NCBI GenBank assembly: GCA_023666615.1
Contig: JAMPBQ010000013.1
Span: 1 to 39,875 of the forward strand
DNA length: 39,875 bases
Direction of reading: 5' to 3'
Origin: Clostridium sp.
GTDB lineage: Bacteria; Bacteroidota; Bacteroidia; Bacteroidales; Muribaculaceae
Positions 1-8,462 of the stretch are shown here, piece after piece (positions within the stretch are counted from its first letter, which is position 1; every line of letters starts with the position of its first letter). The translations under genes and the position numbers were made by a program. The notes beneath the pieces are model-generated. The model saw nothing but the letters and a program-made list of their open reading frames with translations, searched no databases and had not been told where the DNA came from.

Positions 1-2
1 GC

Positions 3-161
3 GATGCCATTCTCGAATATCTGCAAGATACCCTTCCAAGCCGCAACACCAAAGAGCAGAATGAAGTTTTGATAAAGAACATCATGAAAGAAATGAAAGA
101 TGAGTCAAAGATCGCCACTAATGGGCGTCTATGGTTCATTATTTCGGATAGTTCTGATTAA
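3..161 (+). CDS. C-terminal end of a probable winged-helix/AlbA_2-type regulator (5' truncated)
   Basis: An open frame enters from the left edge and stops with TAA at 159-161, leaving 52 residues. The visible part (start DAILEYLQDTLP, then KEQNEVLIKNIMKEMKD, then GRLWFII) has the helix-helix-wing look of the C-terminal domain of the Bacteroidota ATP-binding proteins often annotated as RecG-like or AlbA_2 transcriptional regulators. Those proteins end with a short LP..KQK..I..LL..L...G.I...G..W segment. This is pattern resemblance only, because the diagnostic N-terminal ATPase and DNA-binding parts lie outside the window. The last codons lie inside the first CGGATAGT repeat that continues downstream. 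Another small winged-helix protein is possible. Confidence 0.45.
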   Translation, partial: DAILEYLQDTLPSRNTKEQNEVLIKNIMKEMKDESKIATNGRLWFIISDSSD

Positions 162-241
162 CACGGATAGTCGTTTGAATAATTTATCCTATTTTCGGAT
201 AGTAAATGGGATAGTATCCCTACTGAATGACTACTATCGGA
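145..241. repeat. CGGATAGT repeat cluster with two palindromes
   Basis: CGGATAGT occurs at 145-152, 164-171 and 196-203, with a GGGATAGT variant at 208-215 and an inverted copy around 233-241. TATCC(7 nt)GGATA at 185-201 and GGGATAGTATCCC at 208-220 are perfect inverted repeats. The cluster starts inside the end of the partial gene and runs into the spacer before 445. It could be an operator or a transcript 3' structure. The rest of the 162-444 spacer is AT-rich, with no gene that I can support; the only promoter-like string is a weak TAAATTG at 403-409. Confidence 0.6.
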
Positions 242-444
242 TATTAGCCATAAATTACGACTACCACACGACTAATAGACATAAAATACAACTAAAACCA
301 AACAGGTCAACCATAAATGGCGAAGAATAACAAATATGATGCATTACCCAGATACAAATAACATTTCTCTTGAAGCTGATATACATTATAAAGACAGCAC
401 TCTAAATTGATATGAATTAAACGTAAACAATACAAATAATCCAA

Positions 445-2562
445 ATGAAAATTTCATCAGCAATCACATTGCCTATGTGCGCAGCAATGCTCCTAAGCTC
501 ATGCGGCAGCGAAAAGACCTCTGACGAAAAGGTCATCGACCGCGTGGAATTTAAGAGCCAGACAGGGATATTCGACATCGACGCCCTTGAAGCTCTCGGC
601 CGCGTGAGCGGCACATCCATTTCGCCCGACGGCACAAAGGTGCTATACGGCATCCAGTATGAAAGCCTTGAGGAGAACGCCTCCAACCGCGACCTCTACG
701 TGAAGGAAATAGCCGGCGGCGATTCAGTGCGCATCACCCGCACCGCCAAATCCGAGCAGAATGAAGCTTGGATCGCAGGCGGAGAGAAAATAGCATTCAT
801 TTACCCTGACGCCAACGGCAAGCCCCAAATATGGGTAATGAACGCCGATGGTTCAGGCCGCGAAAAGGCGTCTGACATTGAAGAGGGCGTTGCGGGATTC
901 CTTCTGTCACCCGACGAAAAGAAGGCGTTGATCATCTCCAGCGTGAAGCTTGAGCGCAACGCCGACGAGCTTTACGCCGACCTGCCAAAAGCCACTGGAC
1001 GCGTGATTGACGACCTCATGTACAAGCATTGGGACGAATGGACCACCGAGGTGCCCCACCCTTTCATAGCCGACTTCGACGGCAAGACGATAAGCAACGC
1101 ATTCGACATAATGGCCGACGAGCCCATGTACGAAGCTCCAATGAAGCCCTTTGGCGGCATTGAATCCTTCGCTTGGAGCCCTGACAGCAAAAAGCTTGTC
1201 TACGTGAGCCGCAAAAAGACAGGCGTGGAGTACGCCATATCCACCAATTCAGACCTTTACCTCTACGACCTTGAGGCAAATACCACCACAAACCTCACTG
1301 AAGGCATGATGGGCTACGATACAGCCCCGGCGTTCTCGCCCGACGGCACCAAGCTGGCATGGCTCAGCATGGAGCATGATGGCTACGAGAGCGACCAAAA
1401 TCGCCTTTTCGTCCTTGATATGGCCACCGGCGCCAAGACCAACCTAACCGATGCCTGGGACTACACCATAGACGCCTTCGCCTGGAATCCGAACGGCAAG
1501 AGCCTTTGGTTCGTTGCGCCTTATCACGGCGTAATCCCCGTGTTCACCATCGATATGGCATCACACAGCATTGAGATGCTGACGAAAGACATCATGTGCG
1601 ATTACTCTGCCATCGCGCCCATTGATGAGAACACCCTGCTTGCCACCCACCACTCAATGCTTCGCCCCGACGAGCTTTATATCGTGGACGCCAACGGAGC
1701 CGACAAGGCCCTGACCGACGTCAACGGATACATCTTCGCCCAGCTGGCGATGCCCACTGTGGAGAAGCACATCGTGCCCACCACCAACGGCGAGCAGATG
1801 CTGGTGTGGGCCATCCTGCCCCCCAACTTCAACGCCGAGGCAAAATATCCGGCCATCCTCTATTGCCAGGGCGGACCGCAGCAAGCGGTAAGCCAATTCT
1901 GGAGCTATCGCTGGAATCTTGCGCTGATGGCATCCAACGGCTATGTGATGATAGCCCCAAACCGCCACGGCGTTCCCGGATTTGGCCAGGACTGGCTTGC
2001 GCAGATTTCAAAGGACTATCCCGGCCAAAACATGAAGGATTACCTTACAGCAGTTGACTATATGAAGGAGAAGCCGTATGTGGACGGCGACCATATCGGA
2101 GCGACAGGCGCAAGCTATGGCGGATTCTCAGTCTATTGGCTCGCGGGCAACCACGATGGCCGCTTCAAGGCTCTTCTGGCGCATGCCGGCATATTCAACA
2201 TGGAGGCGCAATACCTTGAGACTGAAGAAATGTGGTTCGCCAACTGGGATATGGGCGGCTCATTCTGGGATAAGGGCAATGCCGCCGCCGAGCGCACATT
2301 CGCAATGTCGCCCCACCGTTTTGTCGACAAATGGGACACGCCGATTATGGTAAGCCACGGCGAATTTGACTACCGCATCCTCTCATCGCAGGGCGAGATG
2401 GCTTTCAACGCCGCCAAGCTCCGCGGGATTGAGGCTGAAATGGTAATTTTCCCGGATGAAAACCACTGGATTCTCAAGCCGCAGAACGCTGTGCTGTGGC
2501 AAAGGCTCTTCTTCCGCTGGTTTGACCACCTGCTGAAGCCGCAGTCCGCTGAAGCAGAGTAA
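445..2562 (+). CDS. dpp5: S9 family (DPP5-like) dipeptidyl peptidase, lipoprotein
   Basis: A serine exopeptidase expected to release N-terminal dipeptides from peptides in the periplasm or at the outer membrane. The 705-residue product starts with a signal peptide ending in the lipobox LSSC (Cys20). An N-terminal beta-propeller contains WD40-like SPDG/SPDGTK repeats (about residues 55-420). The C-terminal alpha/beta hydrolase domain carries the nucleophile motif GASYGG with Ser557, the acid in HGEFDYR (Asp642) and the base in DENHW (His674), so the S9 triad is complete. Length and the sequence around DEWTTEVPHPF resemble the Porphyromonas DPP5 group (S9C); the exact dipeptide specificity is inferred. 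The start at 445 gives a normal-length lipoprotein signal; the later Met at 475 would remove most of it. The gene is monocistronic, closed by the terminator at 2584-2620. Confidence 0.9.
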   Translation: MKISSAITLPMCAAMLLSSCGSEKTSDEKVIDRVEFKSQTGIFDIDALEALGRVSGTSISPDGTKVLYGIQYESLEENASNRDLYVKEIAGGDSVRITRTAKSEQNEAWIAGGEKIAFIYPDANGKPQIWVMNADGSGREKASDIEEGVAGFLLSPDEKKALIISSVKLERNADELYADLPKATGRVIDDLMYKHWDEWTTEVPHPFIADFDGKTISNAFDIMADEPMYEAPMKPFGGIESFAWSPDSKKLVYVSRKKTGVEYAISTNSDLYLYDLEANTTTNLTEGMMGYDTAPAFSPDGTKLAWLSMEHDGYESDQNRLFVLDMATGAKTNLTDAWDYTIDAFAWNPNGKSLWFVAPYHGVIPVFTIDMASHSIEMLTKDIMCDYSAIAPIDENTLLATHHSMLRPDELYIVDANGADKALTDVNGYIFAQLAMPTVEKHIVPTTNGEQMLVWAILPPNFNAEAKYPAILYCQGGPQQAVSQFWSYRWNLALMASNGYVMIAPNRHGVPGFGQDWLAQISKDYPGQNMKDYLTAVDYMKEKPYVDGDHIGATGASYGGFSVYWLAGNHDGRFKALLAHAGIFNMEAQYLETEEMWFANWDMGGSFWDKGNAAAERTFAMSPHRFVDKWDTPIMVSHGEFDYRILSSQGEMAFNAAKLRGIEAEMVIFPDENHWILKPQNAVLWQRLFFRWFDHLLKPQSAEAE

Positions 2563-2583
2563 CCCCCACACACACACATAAAA

Positions 2584-2620
2584 ACGGATTCCAAGGAATG
2601 TCCTTGGAATCCGTTTTTTT
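2584..2620 (+). terminator. Rho-independent terminator after the S9 peptidase
   Basis: A perfect 14-bp stem (ACGGATTCCAAGGA, 2584-2597, pairing with 2601-2614) with a 3-nt ATG loop runs directly into seven T residues (2614-2620). It starts 21 nt after the peptidase stop codon. Confidence 0.93.
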
Positions 2621-2648
2621 ATCGTCCAAAAGGCGCCATCGCCACAAA

Positions 2649-2730
2649 TATTTTGGAGTTTTTGTCATTTTCCCGCAAAAACATTTTGGTTATTTTGTCA
2701 TTTTTCCACAAAAACATTTTGGTCTTTTTG
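2649..2730 (+). repeat. Three direct repeats of about 34 bp upstream of the AAA ATPase
   Basis: The unit ATTTTGG-nn-TTTTTGTCATTTT followed by CC-CAAAAAC appears at about 2649-2682 and 2682-2715, with a shortened third copy from about 2715 to 2730 that merges into the promoter. Copies differ at a few bases. Their position directly over and upstream of the -33 element suggests repeated binding sites, perhaps for autoregulation of the downstream ATPase; that role is inferred. Confidence 0.75.
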
Positions 2731-2748
2731 ACATAATTACTATATTTG
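2718..2748 (+). promoter_or_regulatory. Bacteroidota-type promoter for the AAA ATPase
   Basis: TTTG at 2718-2721 is followed after 19 nt by TATATTTG at 2741-2748, matching the -33 TTTG / -7 TAnnTTTG consensus. The start codon is 28 nt downstream. The -33 element belongs to the third repeat copy. Confidence 0.75.
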
Positions 2749-2776
2749 CATTGTTACTCAACTAAATAAGAAAAAT

Positions 2777-4129
2777 ATGGAACAACGAATATTCAAACGC
2801 AAAATCTACGATAAAATTTTAGAGTGGAAACAACAATCCATGGGCAAAACCGCACTTTTGATAGAAGGGGCGCGACGCATTGGAAAATCAACAATTGCGG
2901 AGGAATTCGCAAAAAATGAATATGAGGACTATTTGATTATTGACTTTTCCAATGTGGAGGATGAAATATTAGAGCTGTTCAACCATATGAGCGACCTTAA
3001 CCGTTTCTTCCTTATGCTTCAAACGTTTACAGGAAAGAATCTTCCTAAAGGAAAATCGGTTGTCATTTTTGACGAAATACAGTTTTGTCCAAAAGCGCGT
3101 CAAGCTATCAAACACCTTGTCAAGGACGGGAGATATGACTATATCGAAACCGGCTCGCTTATATCAATAAAAAAGAACGTAAAGAATATATTGATACCAA
3201 GCGAAGAACGCCATATTGATATGTTCCCCATGGACTTTGAGGAATTTCTTTGGGCTGTAGGCAAGAAAAATAAATACGATTTCATCCGTCAATCATATGA
3301 AGCCCTTCACCCTATGGGTGATGCTATGAACCGCCGCTTGATGGAAGAGTTCAGGCTGTATATGCTTGTTGGGGGAATGCCACAGGCAGTGAATGCCTAC
3401 CTTGACACCAACGATTTGTCCCGAGTAGATAGAATAAAAAGAGATATTCTCCATCTATATGATGAAGATTTCAGGAAAATAGATCCTCTTGGAAGGGCTT
3501 CTACAATTTTCAAATCAATTCCGTCGGAGTTATCACGAAACGCATTGAGATATAAGGTAGGCAGCGTGATTGAAGGAGGACGAATCGATAGGCTTGGTGA
3601 ATTATTCTCAGACATATCCGATTCGAAAACCGTGAATGTGGCTTACCACGCCAATGATCCGGGCATCGGATTTACGCTACATGCAGATCTTGATTATTTC
3701 AAAATGTTCCTTGCCGATACTGGCCTATTCATTACTTTGGCCTTTATGGATGGAGAATTTACAGACAATATAATATACCGCAAATTGCTAGCTGACAAAC
3801 TGCCTGCAGATCTAGGCTATGTATATGAAAACGTGGCTGCGCAGCTTTTGCGATCATCCGGGCATTCTTTATTCTATTATACATTTAAGGAGCAGCCGGA
3901 TGAAGAGAAAAAACCTCGTTTCTATGAGATTGACTTTTTAATAAGCTGTCGCGACAAGATATGCCCCATTGAAGTTAAGTCATCGGGATATAAAAGCCAT
4001 CGATCCCTTGATGAATTCAACGGGAAATTCTCATCAAAGATTAAAAATAGATTTCTTTTGTATACCAAGGACATAAGAAAGGAACAAGACATTATATGCC
4101 TTCCAATTTACATGGCCGGGCTCATTTAA
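2777..4129 (+). CDS. AAA family ATPase with DUF4143 C-terminal domain
   Basis: A member of the large archaeal/bacterial AAA_14-DUF4143 ATPase family, whose cellular role is unproven; members are patchily distributed and often multiply paralogous in Bacteroidales. The 450 residues contain Walker A GARRIGKST (31-39), Walker B SVVIFDE (about 94-100) followed by IQFCP, and a sensor-like ETGS segment. The C-terminal part ends with a PD-(D/E)XK-like core, YEIDFLI...PIEVKSSG, resembling the DUF4143 nuclease-like fold. The gene is clearly AT-richer than the flanking peptidase and kinase, uses a repeat-bearing promoter and stands alone, which suggests accessory origin. It converges on the kinase gene with only 17 nt between stop codons. 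Whether it acts on DNA or as a mobile-element-associated or toxin-like module cannot be told from sequence. Confidence 0.85.
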   Translation: MEQRIFKRKIYDKILEWKQQSMGKTALLIEGARRIGKSTIAEEFAKNEYEDYLIIDFSNVEDEILELFNHMSDLNRFFLMLQTFTGKNLPKGKSVVIFDEIQFCPKARQAIKHLVKDGRYDYIETGSLISIKKNVKNILIPSEERHIDMFPMDFEEFLWAVGKKNKYDFIRQSYEALHPMGDAMNRRLMEEFRLYMLVGGMPQAVNAYLDTNDLSRVDRIKRDILHLYDEDFRKIDPLGRASTIFKSIPSELSRNALRYKVGSVIEGGRIDRLGELFSDISDSKTVNVAYHANDPGIGFTLHADLDYFKMFLADTGLFITLAFMDGEFTDNIIYRKLLADKLPADLGYVYENVAAQLLRSSGHSLFYYTFKEQPDEEKKPRFYEIDFLISCRDKICPIEVKSSGYKSHRSLDEFNGKFSSKIKNRFLLYTKDIRKEQDIICLPIYMAGLI

Positions 4130-4146
4130 CGCTAAAAACATAGGCG

Positions 4147-5814
4147 CTATTTGGGTGAGTCGGCGGCGAGGCGCAGGCCTACGCCTTGCCTTAGGGCCTT
4201 ATTGTCGGCTATGATGCTGTAAGGGATGCAAGGCTGCACTGAATCGGGGTCAGTGGTCTGCCAGCTATAGCCGCAGACATAATATTTGTCTTTCTTTATG
4301 TTTGTGTTCCTAAGGAAAGATATCTCGCGGTGGTCCTTCGTCAATTCGGCCATGTTTCCCAGCATGTCGTATAGCCCTATGGCATTTGGCTTTTTTCTGC
4401 CAGGCTTCTGCGGGTTCTTCTTTTTCTCTGGCAGCCAGCTCACATCGGCAGGGTCGTCTGAGCCTGGAAACCTATGCTCCATCGTTTCGCCGCCGCGGTA
4501 GGCATACTGCCATTCAGCAGATGTGGGCATGCGGAATTTCATGCCCGTGGTGGCATTGAGCGCGCTGATGAAGCTTTCGCATTCATCCGGCGAAAGCGAC
4601 ATAGCGGGAAGGTTGCCACGCTCAAACTTGAATTCTCTATGGCCCATCAATCGATTCCACAACCCTTGCGTCACCTCCTTGTCTGCCATATAAAATGTGT
4701 CGCTGCCGCAAACCACAGGCATCATCTTAATCTCAAAATCACCGACCTTTACAGTATAAGGCTTTAAGCCTCCACCGCCTTTCGCAAACAACAACGCGAC
4801 GCAAAGCACCACTGTGCAGAGGCATGCGGCCGCGGCAATGAAACGCCACGGCATAGATTTCTTTTTGCTTGCTTGAGGAACAAAAACTTCAGCTGATGAA
4901 TTAGCCACGGGCCAATCTTGCGGATCCAGCCCCAAGTCGATTGCGAACTGCACCACAGAAGGCGTGCGGCCGGAGGCCTCCGGCGCCATAGCTGAATATA
5001 TCGCATCCTTTACATTCTGTGGAATTGAAGGGCCAAGCATATCAGCGATTTCTTCACGGTTGAATGCGGAAGATATGGCCGGTCCCTTGCCGGAAAGCAT
5101 GAACAAAAGGGTTGCGCCAAGAGCGTAGACATCCGCCTGCGGCAAGAAATGGCTCAGCCCCATCAGCTCATACTGCTCCTTCGGGGCATAGCCTTCCGAA
5201 CAGCTGATGAATTGGATGGCCGACGTGACCTCTCCATCCTCACCATAATGCTTTGAGAGGTCAAAGTCAATCAGTACAGGCCGCAGTTGGTCAGTGATAT
5301 TGTCGCGGCCAACGATTACATTCTCGGGCTTTATGTCAAGATGCAGGATGCGCATGCTGTGGAGCAAATTCACGGCCTGCATCACAGGCTCAAAGAGATT
5401 CATGGCCGAATCAAGGTCAAGATTGCCCCTTTCACCCACATATTCGGCCAGCGTGCATCCGCGCACAAGCTCCATCACATAGTAGGCTGTATCGTTCTGC
5501 TCAAAAACCTCGTTGACGCCCACAATGTTGGGGAAAAGAATGCTGTTGCCGTAAATGCGGCGGGCCTGGCTGATGAATGCTTCCTTCCCTATCTCGTACT
5601 GCTCGCGGTTGACATTTGACACCCAAACGTCGTCGCCCGAGCGGGAACAGATGCTGGAGATGAAAAATTCCTTTACGGCCAGCCATTGCGTGATGTTGCC
5701 GGTCATGCGGCGCGCCAAATACGTGATGCCAAAGCCGCCGGCGCCAAGCACCTTTTCAATGGTGTATGTGCCTTTTAGCAAACGGCCCTTGGGCAAAACT
5801 TTGCTGCTATCCAT
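4147..5814 (-). CDS. Membrane Ser/Thr protein kinase fused to an FGE-sulfatase-like domain
   Basis: A 555-residue Hanks-type kinase. The kinase domain (about 12-300) shows the glycine loop GAGGFG (24-29), the ATP-binding lysine AVKEF (Lys48), the catalytic loop HLDIKPEN (Asp160, Asn165) and a metal-binding motif that reads DFD (183-185) instead of DFG. One transmembrane helix at about 324-344 separates it from an exported C-terminal domain of about 200 residues resembling the formylglycine-generating-enzyme/sulfatase-modifying fold (MPTSAEWQYAYRGG, GLYDMLGN and a terminal GLRLA). The latter fold is common as a carbohydrate- or ligand-binding module, so it is more likely a sensor than an FGE enzyme. 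It lies 30 nt downstream of the PP2C phosphatase gene on the same strand, so the pair probably makes an opposing phosphorylation switch. The target is unknown. Confidence 0.85.
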   Translation of the reverse strand: MDSSKVLPKGRLLKGTYTIEKVLGAGGFGITYLARRMTGNITQWLAVKEFFISSICSRSGDDVWVSNVNREQYEIGKEAFISQARRIYGNSILFPNIVGVNEVFEQNDTAYYVMELVRGCTLAEYVGERGNLDLDSAMNLFEPVMQAVNLLHSMRILHLDIKPENVIVGRDNITDQLRPVLIDFDLSKHYGEDGEVTSAIQFISCSEGYAPKEQYELMGLSHFLPQADVYALGATLLFMLSGKGPAISSAFNREEIADMLGPSIPQNVKDAIYSAMAPEASGRTPSVVQFAIDLGLDPQDWPVANSSAEVFVPQASKKKSMPWRFIAAAACLCTVVLCVALLFAKGGGGLKPYTVKVGDFEIKMMPVVCGSDTFYMADKEVTQGLWNRLMGHREFKFERGNLPAMSLSPDECESFISALNATTGMKFRMPTSAEWQYAYRGGETMEHRFPGSDDPADVSWLPEKKKNPQKPGRKKPNAIGLYDMLGNMAELTKDHREISFLRNTNIKKDKYYVCGYSWQTTDPDSVQPCIPYSIIADNKALRQGVGLRLAADSPK

Positions 5815-5844
5815 AGGAAAAACGCGATTCAGGTAATAAGGTTA

Positions 5845-6867
5845 TTATTTTGCGGCAAAGACTGAAATCAAAGCAACGATTATTGCCAGCAAGGCCAGCA
5901 ATCCGAGGAAAAGCCATTTCTTCTTCGCCGATTTGGCGTCGCGCTTGCGGGCCATTTGCGCAGTGACAGGGGCGTTTCGCTCAATCGCGGGGATTGTGGC
6001 CGCTTGCGGCATTTCTACATTGTGTGTCTCGGCGATTGGCTCATTCGCGCTCTCCTCTGCCGCCTTTTCGTCCTTTACGACATCGAGAATATGCACCACA
6101 AAGGCCGTATGATTATCCTGATTGTCCTTGGTTTCATTCTTCAGCGCCGACAATTTTTCATCGTCCGAGCCTCCGGCTTCTGAAAAAATCTCGCAAATGC
6201 GGCTGTCGTCCATATCCTCAAGCATGCCGTCGCTGCACATATAGAAATAGTCGCCCGGCCTTACATCCGCCGTAGTATAGACGTCCGCCTTTGGCCTCCG
6301 GTCCAAATGCGGCTGCATGGCGCGGGTAAGCACATTCTTTTGCGGGAATGTCTTTGCCTGCTCGGGGGTAAGCTCGCCTATACTCACGAGGTTGTTCACC
6401 AAAGAGTGGTCATACGTCTTATGCGCTATCAGCGTTGACGCTCCGTCCTTCCCAGGACGGATATGATAGACGCGGCTGTCGCCTATGTGCGCCACAAAGG
6501 CGCCATCATCAGAAAGCATAAGGAATGTCATAGTGGTGCCCATCTTCTTTTTGCTTTCAGGATGAGCGTCTTTAGCGTCAAGCCCCTTGAAGGCGGCATC
6601 AAGGGCGTTGTCGAACACAGCGCGGGAGAAATCCGCGCCGGCATTCAAGGCTGAGCTCACCGATTTGCCCATTTCCTCACAAACCGTGGCGCTTGCCACT
6701 TCGCCTGCGTCATGGCCTCCCATGCCATCGCATAGGATGAATAGGCGGTCGGCGTCAGTGGCTTTGCCAAACTGCGGATAAAGGCTGTCCTCCTGATGCG
6801 GATTGCCATCTTTGTCCACCCTCTGCCCAAATTCCCATATGTCGAATACCTTGAGTTTATATTCCAT
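5845..6867 (-). CDS. PP2C-family Ser/Thr phosphatase with C-terminal membrane anchor
   Basis: A metal-dependent protein phosphatase of 340 residues. The metal-binding signature is visible: QED near the N terminus (25-27), LCDGMGGHDAGE (46-57), then HIGDSRVY and, further on, SDGMLEDM. After residue 250 comes a low-complexity, acidic/Ala-rich linker. The chain ends in a single hydrophobic helix (about 318-338) preceded by KSAKKK, so the catalytic domain should face the cytoplasm, anchored at its tail. It is the first gene of a two-gene operon with the kinase and is expected to reverse phosphorylation by it. The start at 6867 lies about 40 nt downstream of a TATATTTG promoter element. Confidence 0.9.
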   Translation of the reverse strand: MEYKLKVFDIWEFGQRVDKDGNPHQEDSLYPQFGKATDADRLFILCDGMGGHDAGEVASATVCEEMGKSVSSALNAGADFSRAVFDNALDAAFKGLDAKDAHPESKKKMGTTMTFLMLSDDGAFVAHIGDSRVYHIRPGKDGASTLIAHKTYDHSLVNNLVSIGELTPEQAKTFPQKNVLTRAMQPHLDRRPKADVYTTADVRPGDYFYMCSDGMLEDMDDSRICEIFSEAGGSDDEKLSALKNETKDNQDNHTAFVVHILDVVKDEKAAEESANEPIAETHNVEMPQAATIPAIERNAPVTAQMARKRDAKSAKKKWLFLGLLALLAIIVALISVFAAK

Positions 6868-6909
6868 TTGCTATGATGATGCTTTAAGCTTATGTTCCGT
6901 TTTAATTTG

Positions 6910-6939
6910 CAAATATAGACAATTTTAATGAAAAACCAA
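6910..6939 (-). promoter_or_regulatory. Promoter of the phosphatase-kinase operon
   Basis: On the minus strand a TTG at 6939-6937 is followed after 19 nt by TATATTTG (6917-6910), the Bacteroidota -33/-7 pair, 43 nt before the phosphatase start codon. Confidence 0.65.
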
Positions 6940-7044
6940 TGCGCCGAAGCCGAAAAAAGGCGATGCCCTCCGAACTTTTGCCCCTTTATAATTGTAGATA
7001 TTTTAACAAAAGCGTTTCAACAACATATTTCAACACACAAAAGC

Positions 7045-8454
7045 ATGAACCTCCTGATGACATTGCCGCTTTTGGCGGCTAATCCGGCAGCCAACTTGAT
7101 AATGGCCGACAACGTTGCCGGCGACACCCTTCGGCTGGGCGGAATGATAATGTGGCTGGTTTACCATATACTCGACTTTTTTGGCCTGGCGCATGACAGC
7201 GCCTTCACGTCATGGATCTACGTGGCGGTGGTGTTCGCCCTGTCTTTCGCCATCGGCTATGTCGTGAAGCTAATTACCATAAAAATCGTTGACTTGATAG
7301 CCCAGCGCTATAAAAACGATGTGCTGGACAATCTCGTGCGCTGGCGTTTCTTCACGAAGGTGAGCCGCGTGATTCCCCCTATATTTTTCCTCATATTCAT
7401 GCAGCTTACGCTCAATACAATGCACAAGGCCGCAGTATGGCTTGAGCGCATCACAGGCATATACATATCCATAGTGTTCGCGATCGCGCTGATTGGGCTT
7501 ATCGACGCCATATGGACTCACATCAACACGCGCCAAAACCAACGGCGCCTGCCGCTCAACGGCCTGGTGCAGCTGCTAAAGGTTGTGATATGGGGCTTGG
7601 TAATAATCACCGACATTGCCATAATCCTCGACAAGTCGCCCCTGTCACTGCTGGCGGGCCTTGGCGCCTTCGCCGCCGTGCTGATGCTGATATTCAAGGA
7701 TTCAATCCTTGGTGTTGTGGCAGGAGTGCAGCTGTCAGAAAATGACTCTTTGCACGTAGGCGACTGGATTAAGGTGAACGGCACCGACGCAAACGGCACC
7801 GTGAGCGAAGTATCGCTCACAGCCGTCAAGGTGGTAAATTGGGATATGACCACAACATCGCTGCCCCCATACTCGCTGGTGAGCGGCAGCTTCACCAATT
7901 ACCGCTCAATGCAGGAAAGCAACACACGCCGCATCATGAGGTCCTGGATGGTCGACGCCGACAGCATAGTGCCCCTCGACGATGTCATAAAATCCGAAAT
8001 CTCCAAGCTGCCGTTTATGGCCGACTATTTCACCAGCAACGCCGACGACCCGTCGCACCCGCAAGAGACTAACCTGGGAGCATTCCGAGCGTATTTGGAG
8101 ATGTACCTGGCCGCAAACAAATATATTTCCAGCGACAGCACGCATTTCGTCACCACGCTTGACCAAACTAATGGCGGCGTGCCCCTTCAGCTTTACTGCT
8201 TCACCAGCACATCGGCATGGATTGACTATGAGCACATCCAAGCCATGGTGTTTGAGCATGTGGCGGTGATGATGGCAAAATTCAGGCTATACACATTCGA
8301 AAACGAATCTGGCCGCGATACAATTGTGGACGGATACATGAGCAACGGTCGAATCCCCGACGGAATCCTCGGCATCCCCTACCCCTTCTATCTCGGCGCC
8401 ACCTCGCCCGACAATCCCGGCGCGCAGCCCAAAGCCACCGAGCCGGCGAAATAA
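7045..8454 (+). CDS. MscS-family mechanosensitive channel (YbdG-like)
   Basis: A small-conductance mechanosensitive channel of the inner membrane, protecting cells against hypo-osmotic shock. The 469-residue product has about five hydrophobic segments in its first half. The pore and beta-domain region follows, with a predicted TM3-like helix (SLLAGLGAFAAVLMLIFK) and then ILGVVAGVQL, VGDWIKV and GTVSEVSLTAVKVVNWD. The long N-terminal part and the C-terminal soluble region resemble the YbdG/MscM type more than MscS itself. I chose ATG 7045 over an in-frame ATG at 6928. The earlier start overlaps the divergent phosphatase promoter (6910-6939), its extra 39 residues are polar and Cys-rich, and a weak promoter (TTTTG at 6976-6980, TATTTTAA at 6999-7006) lies between the two. 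It converges with the phytase-like gene, separated by 8 nt. Confidence 0.88.
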   Translation: MNLLMTLPLLAANPAANLIMADNVAGDTLRLGGMIMWLVYHILDFFGLAHDSAFTSWIYVAVVFALSFAIGYVVKLITIKIVDLIAQRYKNDVLDNLVRWRFFTKVSRVIPPIFFLIFMQLTLNTMHKAAVWLERITGIYISIVFAIALIGLIDAIWTHINTRQNQRRLPLNGLVQLLKVVIWGLVIITDIAIILDKSPLSLLAGLGAFAAVLMLIFKDSILGVVAGVQLSENDSLHVGDWIKVNGTDANGTVSEVSLTAVKVVNWDMTTTSLPPYSLVSGSFTNYRSMQESNTRRIMRSWMVDADSIVPLDDVIKSEISKLPFMADYFTSNADDPSHPQETNLGAFRAYLEMYLAANKYISSDSTHFVTTLDQTNGGVPLQLYCFTSTSAWIDYEHIQAMVFEHVAVMMAKFRLYTFENESGRDTIVDGYMSNGRIPDGILGIPYPFYLGATSPDNPGAQPKATEPAK

Positions 8455-8462
8455 ACATTGCA

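Noticed and set aside
100-330. 76-codon open frame on the plus strand
   Set aside because: It overlaps the partial gene out of frame and runs through the CGGATAGT repeats; no recognisable domain or promoter.
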